Source: Pseudaeromonas paramecii (GTDB lineage Bacteria > Pseudomonadota > Gammaproteobacteria > Enterobacterales > Aeromonadaceae). Taken from it: 64,000 nt of DNA. The translations under genes were made by a program, and so were the position numbers. Every line of letters begins with the position of its first letter. Positions within the stretch are counted from its first letter, which is position 1. Below are positions 18,243-26,248 of this stretch, piece after piece. The notes beneath the pieces were generated by a model that was given only the letters and a program-made list of their open reading frames with translations, was not told the origin of the DNA and searched no databases. Location: assembly GCF_039540575.1 (NCBI RefSeq), contig NZ_BAABFC010000029.1:62001-126000 (forward strand), given 5' to 3'.

Positions 18243-20173
18243 GCCGCGTCCCCCGCCGAACCCTCGTCCAGGGTCTGGGTAATAAGCCGGGCCTGATCGC
18301 GGATGTGGCTGGCCACCTGGGCCGACAGGGAGCGCACCGCCTGGGACTGGCTGCGCATCTGCTGGATCAGGGCGGCGAACTCGTTGATGCAGCCCTGCTG
18401 GTTGTCGGCGGTCTGGGCCCCCTGGCGGGCCACCTGGGCACTGGTGCCCGCCAGCTCCCGCACCGCCTCGGCGGTCTGCCACAAGGCGTCCGCCTGCTGC
18501 TGCTGATCCCGCGCCGCCTGGGCAATGCCGTCGATGGCCCGCCCCAGGTCGCCACAGGCCCCCTTGAGTCGCTCGAAGATGCTCAGGATCTGACTCAGGG
18601 AGTTCTGGGTGTTGCCGGAGAGATGGCGCACCTCGTCCGCCACCACCGCAAAGCCACGGCCATGCTCGCCGGCCCGCGCCGCCTCGATGGCGGCATTCAA
18701 GGCCAGCAGGTTGGTCTGCTCGGCAATGTGGCTGATGACATCGACGATGGCCGTCGCCTCCACCACCGCCTTGTCCAGATCGCCGATGGCCTGCAGGCCC
18801 CGCTCCAAAGAGCGGCCGGTGGAGGTGGTGGAGTCCTGCAGCTGGGCGACAAATTCCTGGCTGCGGCCCATGGCCTCGGCGTTGTGCTGGGCATGCTCGG
18901 CGATGTCCGCCGACACCTGGTGCCCTTCGGCGGCCAGCTGTTCCAGCTGGCCCATCTTGGTCTCACCCTGGGCGGTGGCCTGATCCGACTGCGCCGCGTT
19001 CTCCTCGATGTGCTGCACCCGGGCCACCATCTCCTCCAGGGTGGCGGAGATCTGCCCCAACTGCCGGGCCTTGCGGGCCTGCTGGTTGCTCAGCAGCGCC
19101 ATCAGCTGGTTGAAGCTCTGGGCGATGGCCCCCAGCTCGCTGCGATCCCGCGCCAGTGCCAAGGGCTCGGGCCGACCGGTGCGCACCAGGTGGGAGAAGG
19201 CATCCCGCAGCAGCCGCAGCCGGGCCACCACCAGTTTTTGCTGGAACCAGAACAGGATGAGGGCAAACAGCAGCAGCACCCCGGCCAGCCCCAGCTGCAG
19301 GGCGTCCCGCTCCTGCTGGTGCTTGTGGTTATCCGCCTGGATCAGCCCCTGCAAGGCATTCATGGCGCTCTCCACCTGGGCAAAGTCGGCGGTCAGGCGC
19401 GCCTTGAGATCCGCCTGGCGGGCCAGCACGGCGCGGGTATTCTCCAGCTCCTTGGGGTAGCGGTGAATCAGGCTCGCCAGCTCGGCCTTGGGCTCGGCGC
19501 CTTTATCCTCGGCGGCGGCCGGCTCCTCCCCTAACGCGGGAAAGTCATCCTCGGACTCCGCCAGCACCCCCAGCAGGGGCAGGGCCGCCAGCTTCTCCAG
19601 CCGGCCATTGAGGTACTGCAGCTCGAACTGCAGGGCCTCCAGCAAGCGGGGATCGCCGCTGGCAAACAGGTTTTCCCGCAGCTGGGTCAGCTTGGCCAGG
19701 CTGGCACTGAGTTCACCAATGAGGCTCAGGTAATCCGCCGACACCGGCTGGGCCGCCAGGGCGTAGCGCTGCAGGGCAAGCAGCTGGGCGCTCATCTCGC
19801 TCTCGGCATGTTGCAACAGCTGCTGGGTGTTGCCGGAGAGCTTGCCCGCCGCCTTGTACTCGCCGTCGAGCTTGGGCAACAGGGCCTGGATCTGCTCCCG
19901 CACCGTCGCCGCCTCGCCGAAGGTCAGCTGCTGCGCCACCTCCGCCAGCCCCTGCTGGGCCTGACTCAGCAGGCTGGCGTCACCGCTTTGCAGGTATTCC
20001 GCCAACTGCCGCTGGATCTGAACGCTCACCGTCTGGCCCAGCCGGGCCGTCTGCTGCCCGCGCTGTTCGGCGCTGCGCTGCTGATCGGCGCTGAACCAGA
20101 GGGAGCCGGCCAGCAGCAACGCCAGCAGCAACAGCAGCAGGGAAGAGAGTAAGGAAAAACGAGCAATGGTCAT
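18239..20173 (-). CDS. Methyl-accepting chemotaxis protein, classic topology
   Basis: 644 residues from the ATG at 20173, which has GAGG six bases upstream; an in-frame ATG 63 bp further upstream lacks such a site. TM1 is about 7-27 and TM2 about 291-311. The 260-residue periplasmic part is predicted to be helical, rich in Leu, Ala and Gln, with an acidic low-complexity patch near 205-230. A HAMP-like linker follows TM2. The signalling tip IAEQTNLLALNAAIEAARAG and GRGFAVVADEVRHLSGNT are present. The cytoplasmic part is short, like an energy-taxis or pilus-associated receptor, and ends without a methylation-docking tail. Ligand unknown. The gene lies between rsmJ (convergent, 4-bp overlap) and prlC (same strand, about 100 bp upstream). 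Confidence 0.9.
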   Translation of the reverse strand: MTIARFSLLSSLLLLLLALLLAGSLWFSADQQRSAEQRGQQTARLGQTVSVQIQRQLAEYLQSGDASLLSQAQQGLAEVAQQLTFGEAATVREQIQALLPKLDGEYKAAGKLSGNTQQLLQHAESEMSAQLLALQRYALAAQPVSADYLSLIGELSASLAKLTQLRENLFASGDPRLLEALQFELQYLNGRLEKLAALPLLGVLAESEDDFPALGEEPAAAEDKGAEPKAELASLIHRYPKELENTRAVLARQADLKARLTADFAQVESAMNALQGLIQADNHKHQQERDALQLGLAGVLLLFALILFWFQQKLVVARLRLLRDAFSHLVRTGRPEPLALARDRSELGAIAQSFNQLMALLSNQQARKARQLGQISATLEEMVARVQHIEENAAQSDQATAQGETKMGQLEQLAAEGHQVSADIAEHAQHNAEAMGRSQEFVAQLQDSTTSTGRSLERGLQAIGDLDKAVVEATAIVDVISHIAEQTNLLALNAAIEAARAGEHGRGFAVVADEVRHLSGNTQNSLSQILSIFERLKGACGDLGRAIDGIAQAARDQQQQADALWQTAEAVRELAGTSAQVARQGAQTADNQQGCINEFAALIQQMRSQSQAVRSLSAQVASHIRDQARLITQTLDEGSAGDAA

Positions 20174-20275
20174 GGGATACCTCGAGATCCTGAGTGAGGC
20201 GAATGTTATGACCATTGGATGACACAAAAATGACAAGGCCGGCGCACGGGCCGGCCTTGAGGGTCGCCTGAAGGA

Positions 20276-22324
20276 TCAGGCCTCGACGTGGATGCCGCTG
20301 TGGCGCAGCAGGGCGTCTATCTTGGGCGCCCGGCCACGGAACGCCTTGAACAGCACCATGGGCTCCCGGCTGCCCCCCTGCTCCAAGATGTTCTGCAGGA
20401 AGTCCTGACCGGTCTGGGCGTTGAACACCCCCTCCTCCTCGAAGCGGGAGAAGGCATCGGCGGAGAGCACCTCAGCCCACTTGTAGCTGTAGTAGCCCGC
20501 CGCATAACCGCCGGCGAAGATGTGAGAGAAGCTGTGGGAGAAGCGGTTGAAGGCCGGCGGCGTCACCACCGCCACCTGCTCCCGCACCTGAGTCAGGGTC
20601 GACAGCACCTGGCCGGCCTGACCCGGCTGGTAGTTCTGGTGCAGGCGGAAGTCGAACAGGGCGAACTCCAGCTGCCGCAGCATCTGCATGGCGGACTGGA
20701 AGTTCTTGGCCGCCAGCAGCTTGTCCAGCTCGGCCTGCGGCAGGGGCTCGCCGGTCTGGTAATGGCCGGAGAGGAAGGCCAGAGCCTCAGGCTCCCAGCA
20801 CCAGTTCTCCAGGAACTGGCTGGGCAGCTCCACCGCATCCCAAGGCACCCCGCTGATGCCGGCCACCCCGGCCACATCCACCTGGGTCAGCATGTGATGC
20901 AGACCATGGCCGAACTCGTGGAACAGGGTCACCACCTCGTCGTGGGTGAACAGCGCCGGCTGATCGCCCACCGGGGCGTTGAAGTTGCAGGTCAGGTAGG
21001 CCACCGGCCGCTGCAGCTGGCCATCCTGGCGGTAACGGCGCCCCTGGCAGTCGTCCATCCAGGCGCCGCCGCGCTTGTGGGCTCGGGCGTACAAGTCTAG
21101 GAAGAAGCTGCCCCGCAGCTCGCCCTCGGCATCATAGATGTCGAAGAAGCGCACATCCGGATGCCAGGTCTGCACTCCCAGGTGGGGCTGGATCCGCAGG
21201 CCGAACAGGCGGCGCACCGTCTCGAACAGGCCGGCAATCACCTTGGACTCGGGGAAGTAGGGCCGCAGCGCCTCATTGGAGATGGCGTACTTGTGCTGCT
21301 TGAGCTTCTCGGCGTAGTAGGCCAGATCCCAGGCTGCCAGCTCGCTGACGCCGTGCTCGGCCTCGGCATAGGCCTTGAGGGCCGCCAGTTCCGCCTTGCC
21401 CTGGGGCAGGGAGCGGGCCGCCAGCTCGTCCAGAAACGTCAGCACCTGCTCCGGCTTCTCCGCCATCTTGGTGGCCAGGGAGAGCTCGGCGTAGTTGGCA
21501 AAGCCCAGCAGCTGGGCCAGCTCGTGGCGCAGCGCCAGGATTTCCTCCATCAGCGGGGTGTTGTCCCACTGACCGGCGTTGGGCCCCTGATCGGAGGCGC
21601 GGGTGACGAAGGCGGTGTACATCTCCTGACGCAGGGCCCGCTCGTCGGCGTACATCATCACCGGCAGGTAGGAGGGAATGTCCAGAGTGAACAGCCAGCC
21701 GTCCAGCTCGCGACTCTGCGCCAGCTGACGGGCGGCCGCCTGGGCGGATTCCGGCAGGCCGGCCAGTTGGGCCTGGTCTGTGATCAGCTTGTGCCAGCCT
21801 AAGGTGGCATCCATGACGTTGTTGCTAAAGCGCGAGGCCAGCTCCGATAAACGGGCGACGATCTGACCGAAGCGGGCCTGGCCCTCCGGCGGCAAGGCGA
21901 TACCGGACAGGCGGAAGTCACGCAGGGTCTGGCGGATATATTCCTGCTGCGCCTGACTCAGGCGGGGGAATTCATCGCTGTTGGCCAGCTGGTTGAAGGC
22001 CTGGAACAGGCCGGCGTGCTGACCGACGAAGGTGTGGAACTCGGCCAGCAGCGGCAGGCAGGCATCGTGGGCCTGGCGCAGGGCCTCCGTGTTAACCACG
22101 GAATTCATGTGGCTCACCGGCGACCAGATGCGGCTCAGGCGGTCGTCCGTCTCTTCCAGCGGTGCCACCAGGTTGTCCCAGGTATAGGGCTCGTTGCCCT
22201 GTAGCACCTCGTTGATGCGCTGCTTGCAGTCGGCAATGGCCTGCGCCACGGCGGGCTGGATATGGTCGGGCTGGATCTGGCTAAAGGGTGGCAGGCCATC
22301 CATGCTCAGCAGGGGATTGCTCAT
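20276..22324 (-). CDS. prlC: Oligopeptidase A
   Basis: Cytoplasmic M3-family zinc endopeptidase that degrades short peptides, including cleaved signal peptides. 682 residues from the ATG at 22324 (E. coli PrlC is 680); AGAGG lies 8 bases upstream, favouring this over the ATG at 22330. The zinc site HExxH appears in TLFHEFGHGLHHML, and the downstream glutamate region ELPSQFLENWCWE supplies the third ligand. The Gly/Tyr-rich YAAGYYSYKWAEVLSADAF block near the end is typical of the family. Confidence 0.96.
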   Translation of the reverse strand: MSNPLLSMDGLPPFSQIQPDHIQPAVAQAIADCKQRINEVLQGNEPYTWDNLVAPLEETDDRLSRIWSPVSHMNSVVNTEALRQAHDACLPLLAEFHTFVGQHAGLFQAFNQLANSDEFPRLSQAQQEYIRQTLRDFRLSGIALPPEGQARFGQIVARLSELASRFSNNVMDATLGWHKLITDQAQLAGLPESAQAAARQLAQSRELDGWLFTLDIPSYLPVMMYADERALRQEMYTAFVTRASDQGPNAGQWDNTPLMEEILALRHELAQLLGFANYAELSLATKMAEKPEQVLTFLDELAARSLPQGKAELAALKAYAEAEHGVSELAAWDLAYYAEKLKQHKYAISNEALRPYFPESKVIAGLFETVRRLFGLRIQPHLGVQTWHPDVRFFDIYDAEGELRGSFFLDLYARAHKRGGAWMDDCQGRRYRQDGQLQRPVAYLTCNFNAPVGDQPALFTHDEVVTLFHEFGHGLHHMLTQVDVAGVAGISGVPWDAVELPSQFLENWCWEPEALAFLSGHYQTGEPLPQAELDKLLAAKNFQSAMQMLRQLEFALFDFRLHQNYQPGQAGQVLSTLTQVREQVAVVTPPAFNRFSHSFSHIFAGGYAAGYYSYKWAEVLSADAFSRFEEEGVFNAQTGQDFLQNILEQGGSREPMVLFKAFRGRAPKIDALLRHSGIHVEA

Positions 22325-22429
22325 GGGCATTACCTCTTTGTGGACTGCGACCGGCCAGGGGCCGGATCGGTACAATCTCGAATACGGCCTTCTAAGATGT
22401 AGGTTGAGTCAACATTTATCAAGCCCGGC

Positions 22430-22458
22430 TTGACTTAGCCCAGGCCGCCCCCGATAAA
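22430..22458 (+). promoter_or_regulatory. Candidate sigma-70 promoter of the orphan histidine kinase
   Basis: TTGACT (22430-22435), 17-bp spacer, GATAAA (22453-22458), placing the start point near 22465, about 50 bp upstream of the ATG. The matches are 5/6 and 4/6. Confidence 0.5.
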
Positions 22459-22470
22459 AGTGAGACCTGT

Positions 22471-22487
22471 GATGAGCTAGACTCATC
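22471..22487. promoter_or_regulatory. 17-bp inverted repeat just downstream of the kinase promoter
   Basis: GATGAG, CTAGA, CTCATC: two perfect 6-bp arms around a 5-bp centre, located between the predicted start point and the start codon. Position and symmetry suit a repressor operator; the regulator is unknown. Confidence 0.4.
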
Positions 22488-22515
22488 CCCAGAGACTCGC
22501 AGCATTAAGGCCATC

Positions 22516-24507
22516 ATGACGAGCACCTTCCGCCCCCTGCTAAAAGCCATCGCCCGCAACACCCTCTCCCTGCGGCTGCTCTCCTATATTCTGGCGGTGA
22601 GTACCCTGCTGGCCCTGCTCATCACCCTGCTGCAGCTGTTGTGGGATTACCGCCAGGACGTGGGCCAGGTACAAAACAGCCTGGATCAGATCGAAAGCTC
22701 CTTCGTGCAGCCTATCGCCGCCAGCCTGTGGAACCTGGACGAGGAGCAGATACTGGTGCAGCTCGAGGGCATCATGAACCTGCCCTCCATGCAGTTCGTC
22801 GAGGTCAAGGAGATGATGGGGGACAGCCAGGTGCGGCTGCTCTCCCTGGGCACGGAGCAGAGCCAGTACGATCTGACCCGGGAATACCGGCTGACCTACC
22901 AGGGCGAAGAGGTGGGCCGCCTGTTCGTCGCCTCCTCCCTGGCCCAGATCTACCAGCGGCTGATCGAAAAATCCCTGGTGATCATGGTGACCCAGACCAT
23001 TAAGACCCTGGTGGTCTCTTTCTGTATCTTGCTGATCTTTCACCTGAAGGTGGTCAGGCACCTCAACCGCATGGCGCAATTTTCCCGGGAGTTCAACCTG
23101 GATAACATGGAGGGCGAGCTGTTGCTGGAAGGGCGGGATCCCAATCCCGCCAAGCCGGATGAGCTGGATGTCCTGGCCCATACCCTCAACCAGAACCGCC
23201 AGACGCTACAGCAGGAGTTTCATGCCCGCCAGGAGTTTACCGAGCGGCTCAAGCAGGAGCGGGACTTCTCCACCACCCTGATCAACTCCTCCAACCTCAT
23301 CATCTGCTGCCTGGATCAACAGTTGGTGATCCAGACCATCAACCCGGCGGCCGTGCTGCTCACCGGCTATGTGCAGCAGGAGATGCAGGGCAAGAGCTGG
23401 TTGCACTTCTTCGTCAGCGAACCAGAGCGGCCCCAGGTGGCCGGCGAGCTGGCCGCCATGACGCTGTTGGAAAACCGCGAGATCACCACCCGCGACCAGC
23501 AGGGCGACGAGCTGATACTGCAGTGGAACTTCGTGCCCTTCTACGAGGGGGACAACCTGCGCTACCTCATCGCCTTTGGTTACGACATCACGCCACTCAA
23601 GCGGGTGGAACGGGAGATCAGCCGGCTTAACGAGCAGTTGGAGCTCAAGGTGCAGCAGCGCACCGCCAGCCTGCAGCAGAGCAACGCCGAGCTGACCCGC
23701 GCCTACGACAACCTCAAGCTGGCTCAGCAGTCCCTGGTGGAGTCGGAGAAGATGGCCTCGCTGGGTTCCCTGGTGGCCGGGGTGGCCCACGAGATCAACA
23801 CCCCCATCGGCATCAGCGTCACCGCCGCCTCCTTCCAGCAGGAGCGGCTCAAGGAGTTCCACCGCAAGATCGACGAGAAGCAGCTCTCCCGCACCTACCT
23901 CACCGAGCTGCTGCAGACACTGGATGAGTCCAGCCAACTGCTGCAAAACAACCTGCGTCGCGCCTCGGATCTCATCTCCAGCTTCAAGCAGGTGGCGGTG
24001 GATCAGTCCTCCCAGGCCCACTACAAGTTCAATGTGGCGGACAACCTGCATCAGGTGGTGGTCTCCCTGGGCCACAAGCTGAAGAAGAGCCAGACCGAGG
24101 TCAACATCCAGTGCGATCCCAAGCTGGACATCCTCTCCTACCCCGGCTCCTTCGCCCAGATCTATGCCAACCTGATCCTCAACTCCATCAACCACGGTTT
24201 CGAGGATAGGCCCCTGCCTCACCAGGTGGACATTCAGGTGACCCAGGAGGACGGCATGCTGCAGATCGACTACCGGGACAACGGCAAGGGCATAGAGCCC
24301 AGCATACTGCCGCGCATCTTCGACCCCTTCGTCACCACCAAGCGCGGCATGGGCGGCAGTGGCCTGGGCACCCACATCATCTACAACCTGGTGGTGCAGC
24401 TGCTGCGCGGCCAGATCACCTGTGACAGTGAGCCCGGCAAGGGTGTCCACTTCCAGATCCGCATGCCTCTGGAGTCCGACGGGGAGGCTGCTCCGCAGAC
24501 GGTGTGA
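22516..24507 (+). CDS. Orphan membrane sensor histidine kinase with PAS domain
   Basis: 663-residue inner-membrane kinase. TM1 is about 21-43, followed by a ~110-residue periplasmic sensor, TM2 about 153-178, a HAMP-like linker, and a PAS domain about 245-360 (FSTTLINSSNLIICCL, INPAAVLLTGY). A coiled coil (EISRLNEQLELKVQQRTA) leads into the kinase core. The phospho-acceptor is H425 in VAGVAHEINTP, followed by the N box (NLILNSINHGF), G1 (DNGKGIEP), F box (IFDPFVTTKR) and G2 (GGSGLGTHI). No response regulator is adjacent, and no receiver or Hpt domain is fused. The TP rather than NP after the H box places it in the subgroup resembling DctB/tetrathionate-type kinases. Partner unknown. Confidence 0.9.
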   Translation: MTSTFRPLLKAIARNTLSLRLLSYILAVSTLLALLITLLQLLWDYRQDVGQVQNSLDQIESSFVQPIAASLWNLDEEQILVQLEGIMNLPSMQFVEVKEMMGDSQVRLLSLGTEQSQYDLTREYRLTYQGEEVGRLFVASSLAQIYQRLIEKSLVIMVTQTIKTLVVSFCILLIFHLKVVRHLNRMAQFSREFNLDNMEGELLLEGRDPNPAKPDELDVLAHTLNQNRQTLQQEFHARQEFTERLKQERDFSTTLINSSNLIICCLDQQLVIQTINPAAVLLTGYVQQEMQGKSWLHFFVSEPERPQVAGELAAMTLLENREITTRDQQGDELILQWNFVPFYEGDNLRYLIAFGYDITPLKRVEREISRLNEQLELKVQQRTASLQQSNAELTRAYDNLKLAQQSLVESEKMASLGSLVAGVAHEINTPIGISVTAASFQQERLKEFHRKIDEKQLSRTYLTELLQTLDESSQLLQNNLRRASDLISSFKQVAVDQSSQAHYKFNVADNLHQVVVSLGHKLKKSQTEVNIQCDPKLDILSYPGSFAQIYANLILNSINHGFEDRPLPHQVDIQVTQEDGMLQIDYRDNGKGIEPSILPRIFDPFVTTKRGMGGSGLGTHIIYNLVVQLLRGQITCDSEPGKGVHFQIRMPLESDGEAAPQTV

Positions 24508-24570
24508 GCCTGCGCGGGCGGATATTCTGGAGTATGATGGCCGCCCGCCATGCCGCGTTGAGGAGTCGCC

Positions 24571-25227
24571 ATGCATCATATCCGCCAGATCCGTCGTTAC
24601 CTGCGCCAGAGCCTGATACTGCTCATCGCCCTGGCCGCCCTGCTGGCCATCTATGTGCTGATCACCGGTGAGCTGGGCTGGCTGGAGATCAAGTCCCTGC
24701 TCAGCGCCTTCATCGGCTTCGCCGCCGGCCTCAACGGCCTGGCCTGCGCCCTGTGCCGGCACCAGTTGCGCCGCCACTGGCCCGCCTGGCTGGGGGTGGG
24801 GCTGGGCAGCCTCAGCGCCCTGCTGCTGCTCATCCAGCTGTGGGCCAATGTGCAAAGCCCGCTGTACTGGAAGCTGTGCGGCCTGGCCCTCACCTGGACC
24901 CTCACCTACACCCATAGCCTGCTCACCGTGATGGTGGAGCTGGACGGCTGGCGCCAGCGCCTGCTGATCCCGGCCACCCGGGCCTGTGGCATCGCCCTGG
25001 GGCTGCTCACCAGCGTCGCCCTGCTGGCCGAGGTCTACAACAGCCTGCTGATCCGCAGTTTCTCCGTGCTGGCCATCCTCACCGGCTTCTGCACCCTGAT
25101 GCTGGTGCTGCTGCACCGTCGTCACCTGCCCCTGACCCCGCGCCTGGTGCTGCAACCCCTGCCGGACGGCCTGTACCGGGACGTTCGGGAGGGCCGGCTC
25201 TACAAGGTCAGTCCCGCCGACGAATAA
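24571..25227 (+). CDS. Uncharacterised polytopic membrane protein
   Basis: 218 residues with about six hydrophobic helices (near residues 14-32, 40-60, 72-92, 100-118, 134-155, 160-180) and a hydrophilic C-terminal tail of about 35 residues (LPDGLYRDVREGRLYKV). A basic N-terminus (HHIRQIRRYLRQS) suggests a cytoplasmic start. I do not recognise the family. The start follows GAGGAGTCGCC. The stop is one base before the EamA transporter ATG, so the two genes are almost surely co-transcribed, and perhaps with the kinase 63 bp upstream. Confidence 0.75.
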   Translation: MHHIRQIRRYLRQSLILLIALAALLAIYVLITGELGWLEIKSLLSAFIGFAAGLNGLACALCRHQLRRHWPAWLGVGLGSLSALLLLIQLWANVQSPLYWKLCGLALTWTLTYTHSLLTVMVELDGWRQRLLIPATRACGIALGLLTSVALLAEVYNSLLIRSFSVLAILTGFCTLMLVLLHRRHLPLTPRLVLQPLPDGLYRDVREGRLYKVSPADE

Positions 25228-25228
25228 G

Positions 25229-26131
25229 ATGGCGACCAATCCGCCCAAGGCCTGGGCCTACGCCCTGGCCACGGTGGCGCTCTGGTCTACCGTGGCCAGC
25301 GCCTTCAAGCTCTCGTTGGGCTACTTCAGCCCGCTGCAGCTGTTGCTGGTGGCCAGCCTCACCTCCTGCCTGCTGCTGGCCGGCCTGCTGAGCCTGCAGG
25401 GCAAGTGGCCCCTGGTGCGCCAGTTGTTACGCCACCGTGGCCGGTTGTTCCTGCTGCTGGGGCTGCTCAATCCCCTGGCCTATTATCTGCTGCTGTTCCA
25501 GGCCTATGCCCTGTTGCCAGCCCAGCAGGCCCAGGCCATCAACTACACCTGGGCCATCGCCCTCTCCCTGCTGGCGGTGCCGGTACTGGGACAGAAGCTC
25601 AACCGCTTCGACGGCCTGGCCATTGTCTGCACCTACCTGGGCGCCCTGGTGATCGCCACCCGCGGCCAGCTCACCAGCCTGCAGTTCGATAGCCCGCTGG
25701 GGGTGGGACTGGCCCTGCTCTCCACCCTGATCTGGGCCGGCTACTGGCTGGTGAACGCCAAGCACCAGGCCGATCCCCTGGTGAGCCTGTTTCTGGGTTT
25801 TGCCCTCAGCCTGCCCTTCACCCTGCTGATCTGCCTGGTATGGGACGCCCCGCCGCCCCTCGTCTGGCAAGGCTGGGCCGGCGCCCTCTATGTGGGGCTG
25901 TTCGAGATGGGACTGGCCTTCGTGTTCTGGCTGCAGGCCCTGCGCCACGCCCGCCAGGCCAGTCAACTGAGCAACCTCGTCTTTTTGTCGCCCTTTGCCT
26001 CCCTGCTCTGGCTGCGCTGGCTGGTGGGCGAGGCGATACACCCGGCCACCCCATTGGGGCTGGCACTGATCGTCGCCGGCCTGCTGATCCAGCAATGGCC
26101 CCAGTGGCGCAAGCAAAAGTCGGCGCCATGA
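25229..26131 (+). CDS. EamA/DMT-family transporter
   Basis: 300-residue inner-membrane protein with ten predicted helices in two EamA repeats (about 9-135 and 150-293). The first begins AWAYALATVALWSTVASAFKL; the second contains LALLSTLIWAGYWLVNAKH. The family exports or imports small metabolites; the substrate here is unknown. It starts one base after the preceding gene's stop, indicating translational coupling. Confidence 0.85.
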   Translation: MATNPPKAWAYALATVALWSTVASAFKLSLGYFSPLQLLLVASLTSCLLLAGLLSLQGKWPLVRQLLRHRGRLFLLLGLLNPLAYYLLLFQAYALLPAQQAQAINYTWAIALSLLAVPVLGQKLNRFDGLAIVCTYLGALVIATRGQLTSLQFDSPLGVGLALLSTLIWAGYWLVNAKHQADPLVSLFLGFALSLPFTLLICLVWDAPPPLVWQGWAGALYVGLFEMGLAFVFWLQALRHARQASQLSNLVFLSPFASLLWLRWLVGEAIHPATPLGLALIVAGLLIQQWPQWRKQKSAP

Positions 26132-26248
26132 GAATCCTTTTGCGCAAAAAACTGGGGTGGAAATTTGTAAGGGGGGCTATGCCCAAGGCCCTTTGTGGTA
26201 TTCTCCGCCTCTTCCGTCACAGTTCCTTGAGTAATCAGGCCTGACCTC

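Noticed and set aside
23206..25248. 680-codon minus-strand open frame opposite the histidine kinase
   Set aside because: Antisense shadow of the kinase and the following membrane-protein gene; composition is not protein-like.
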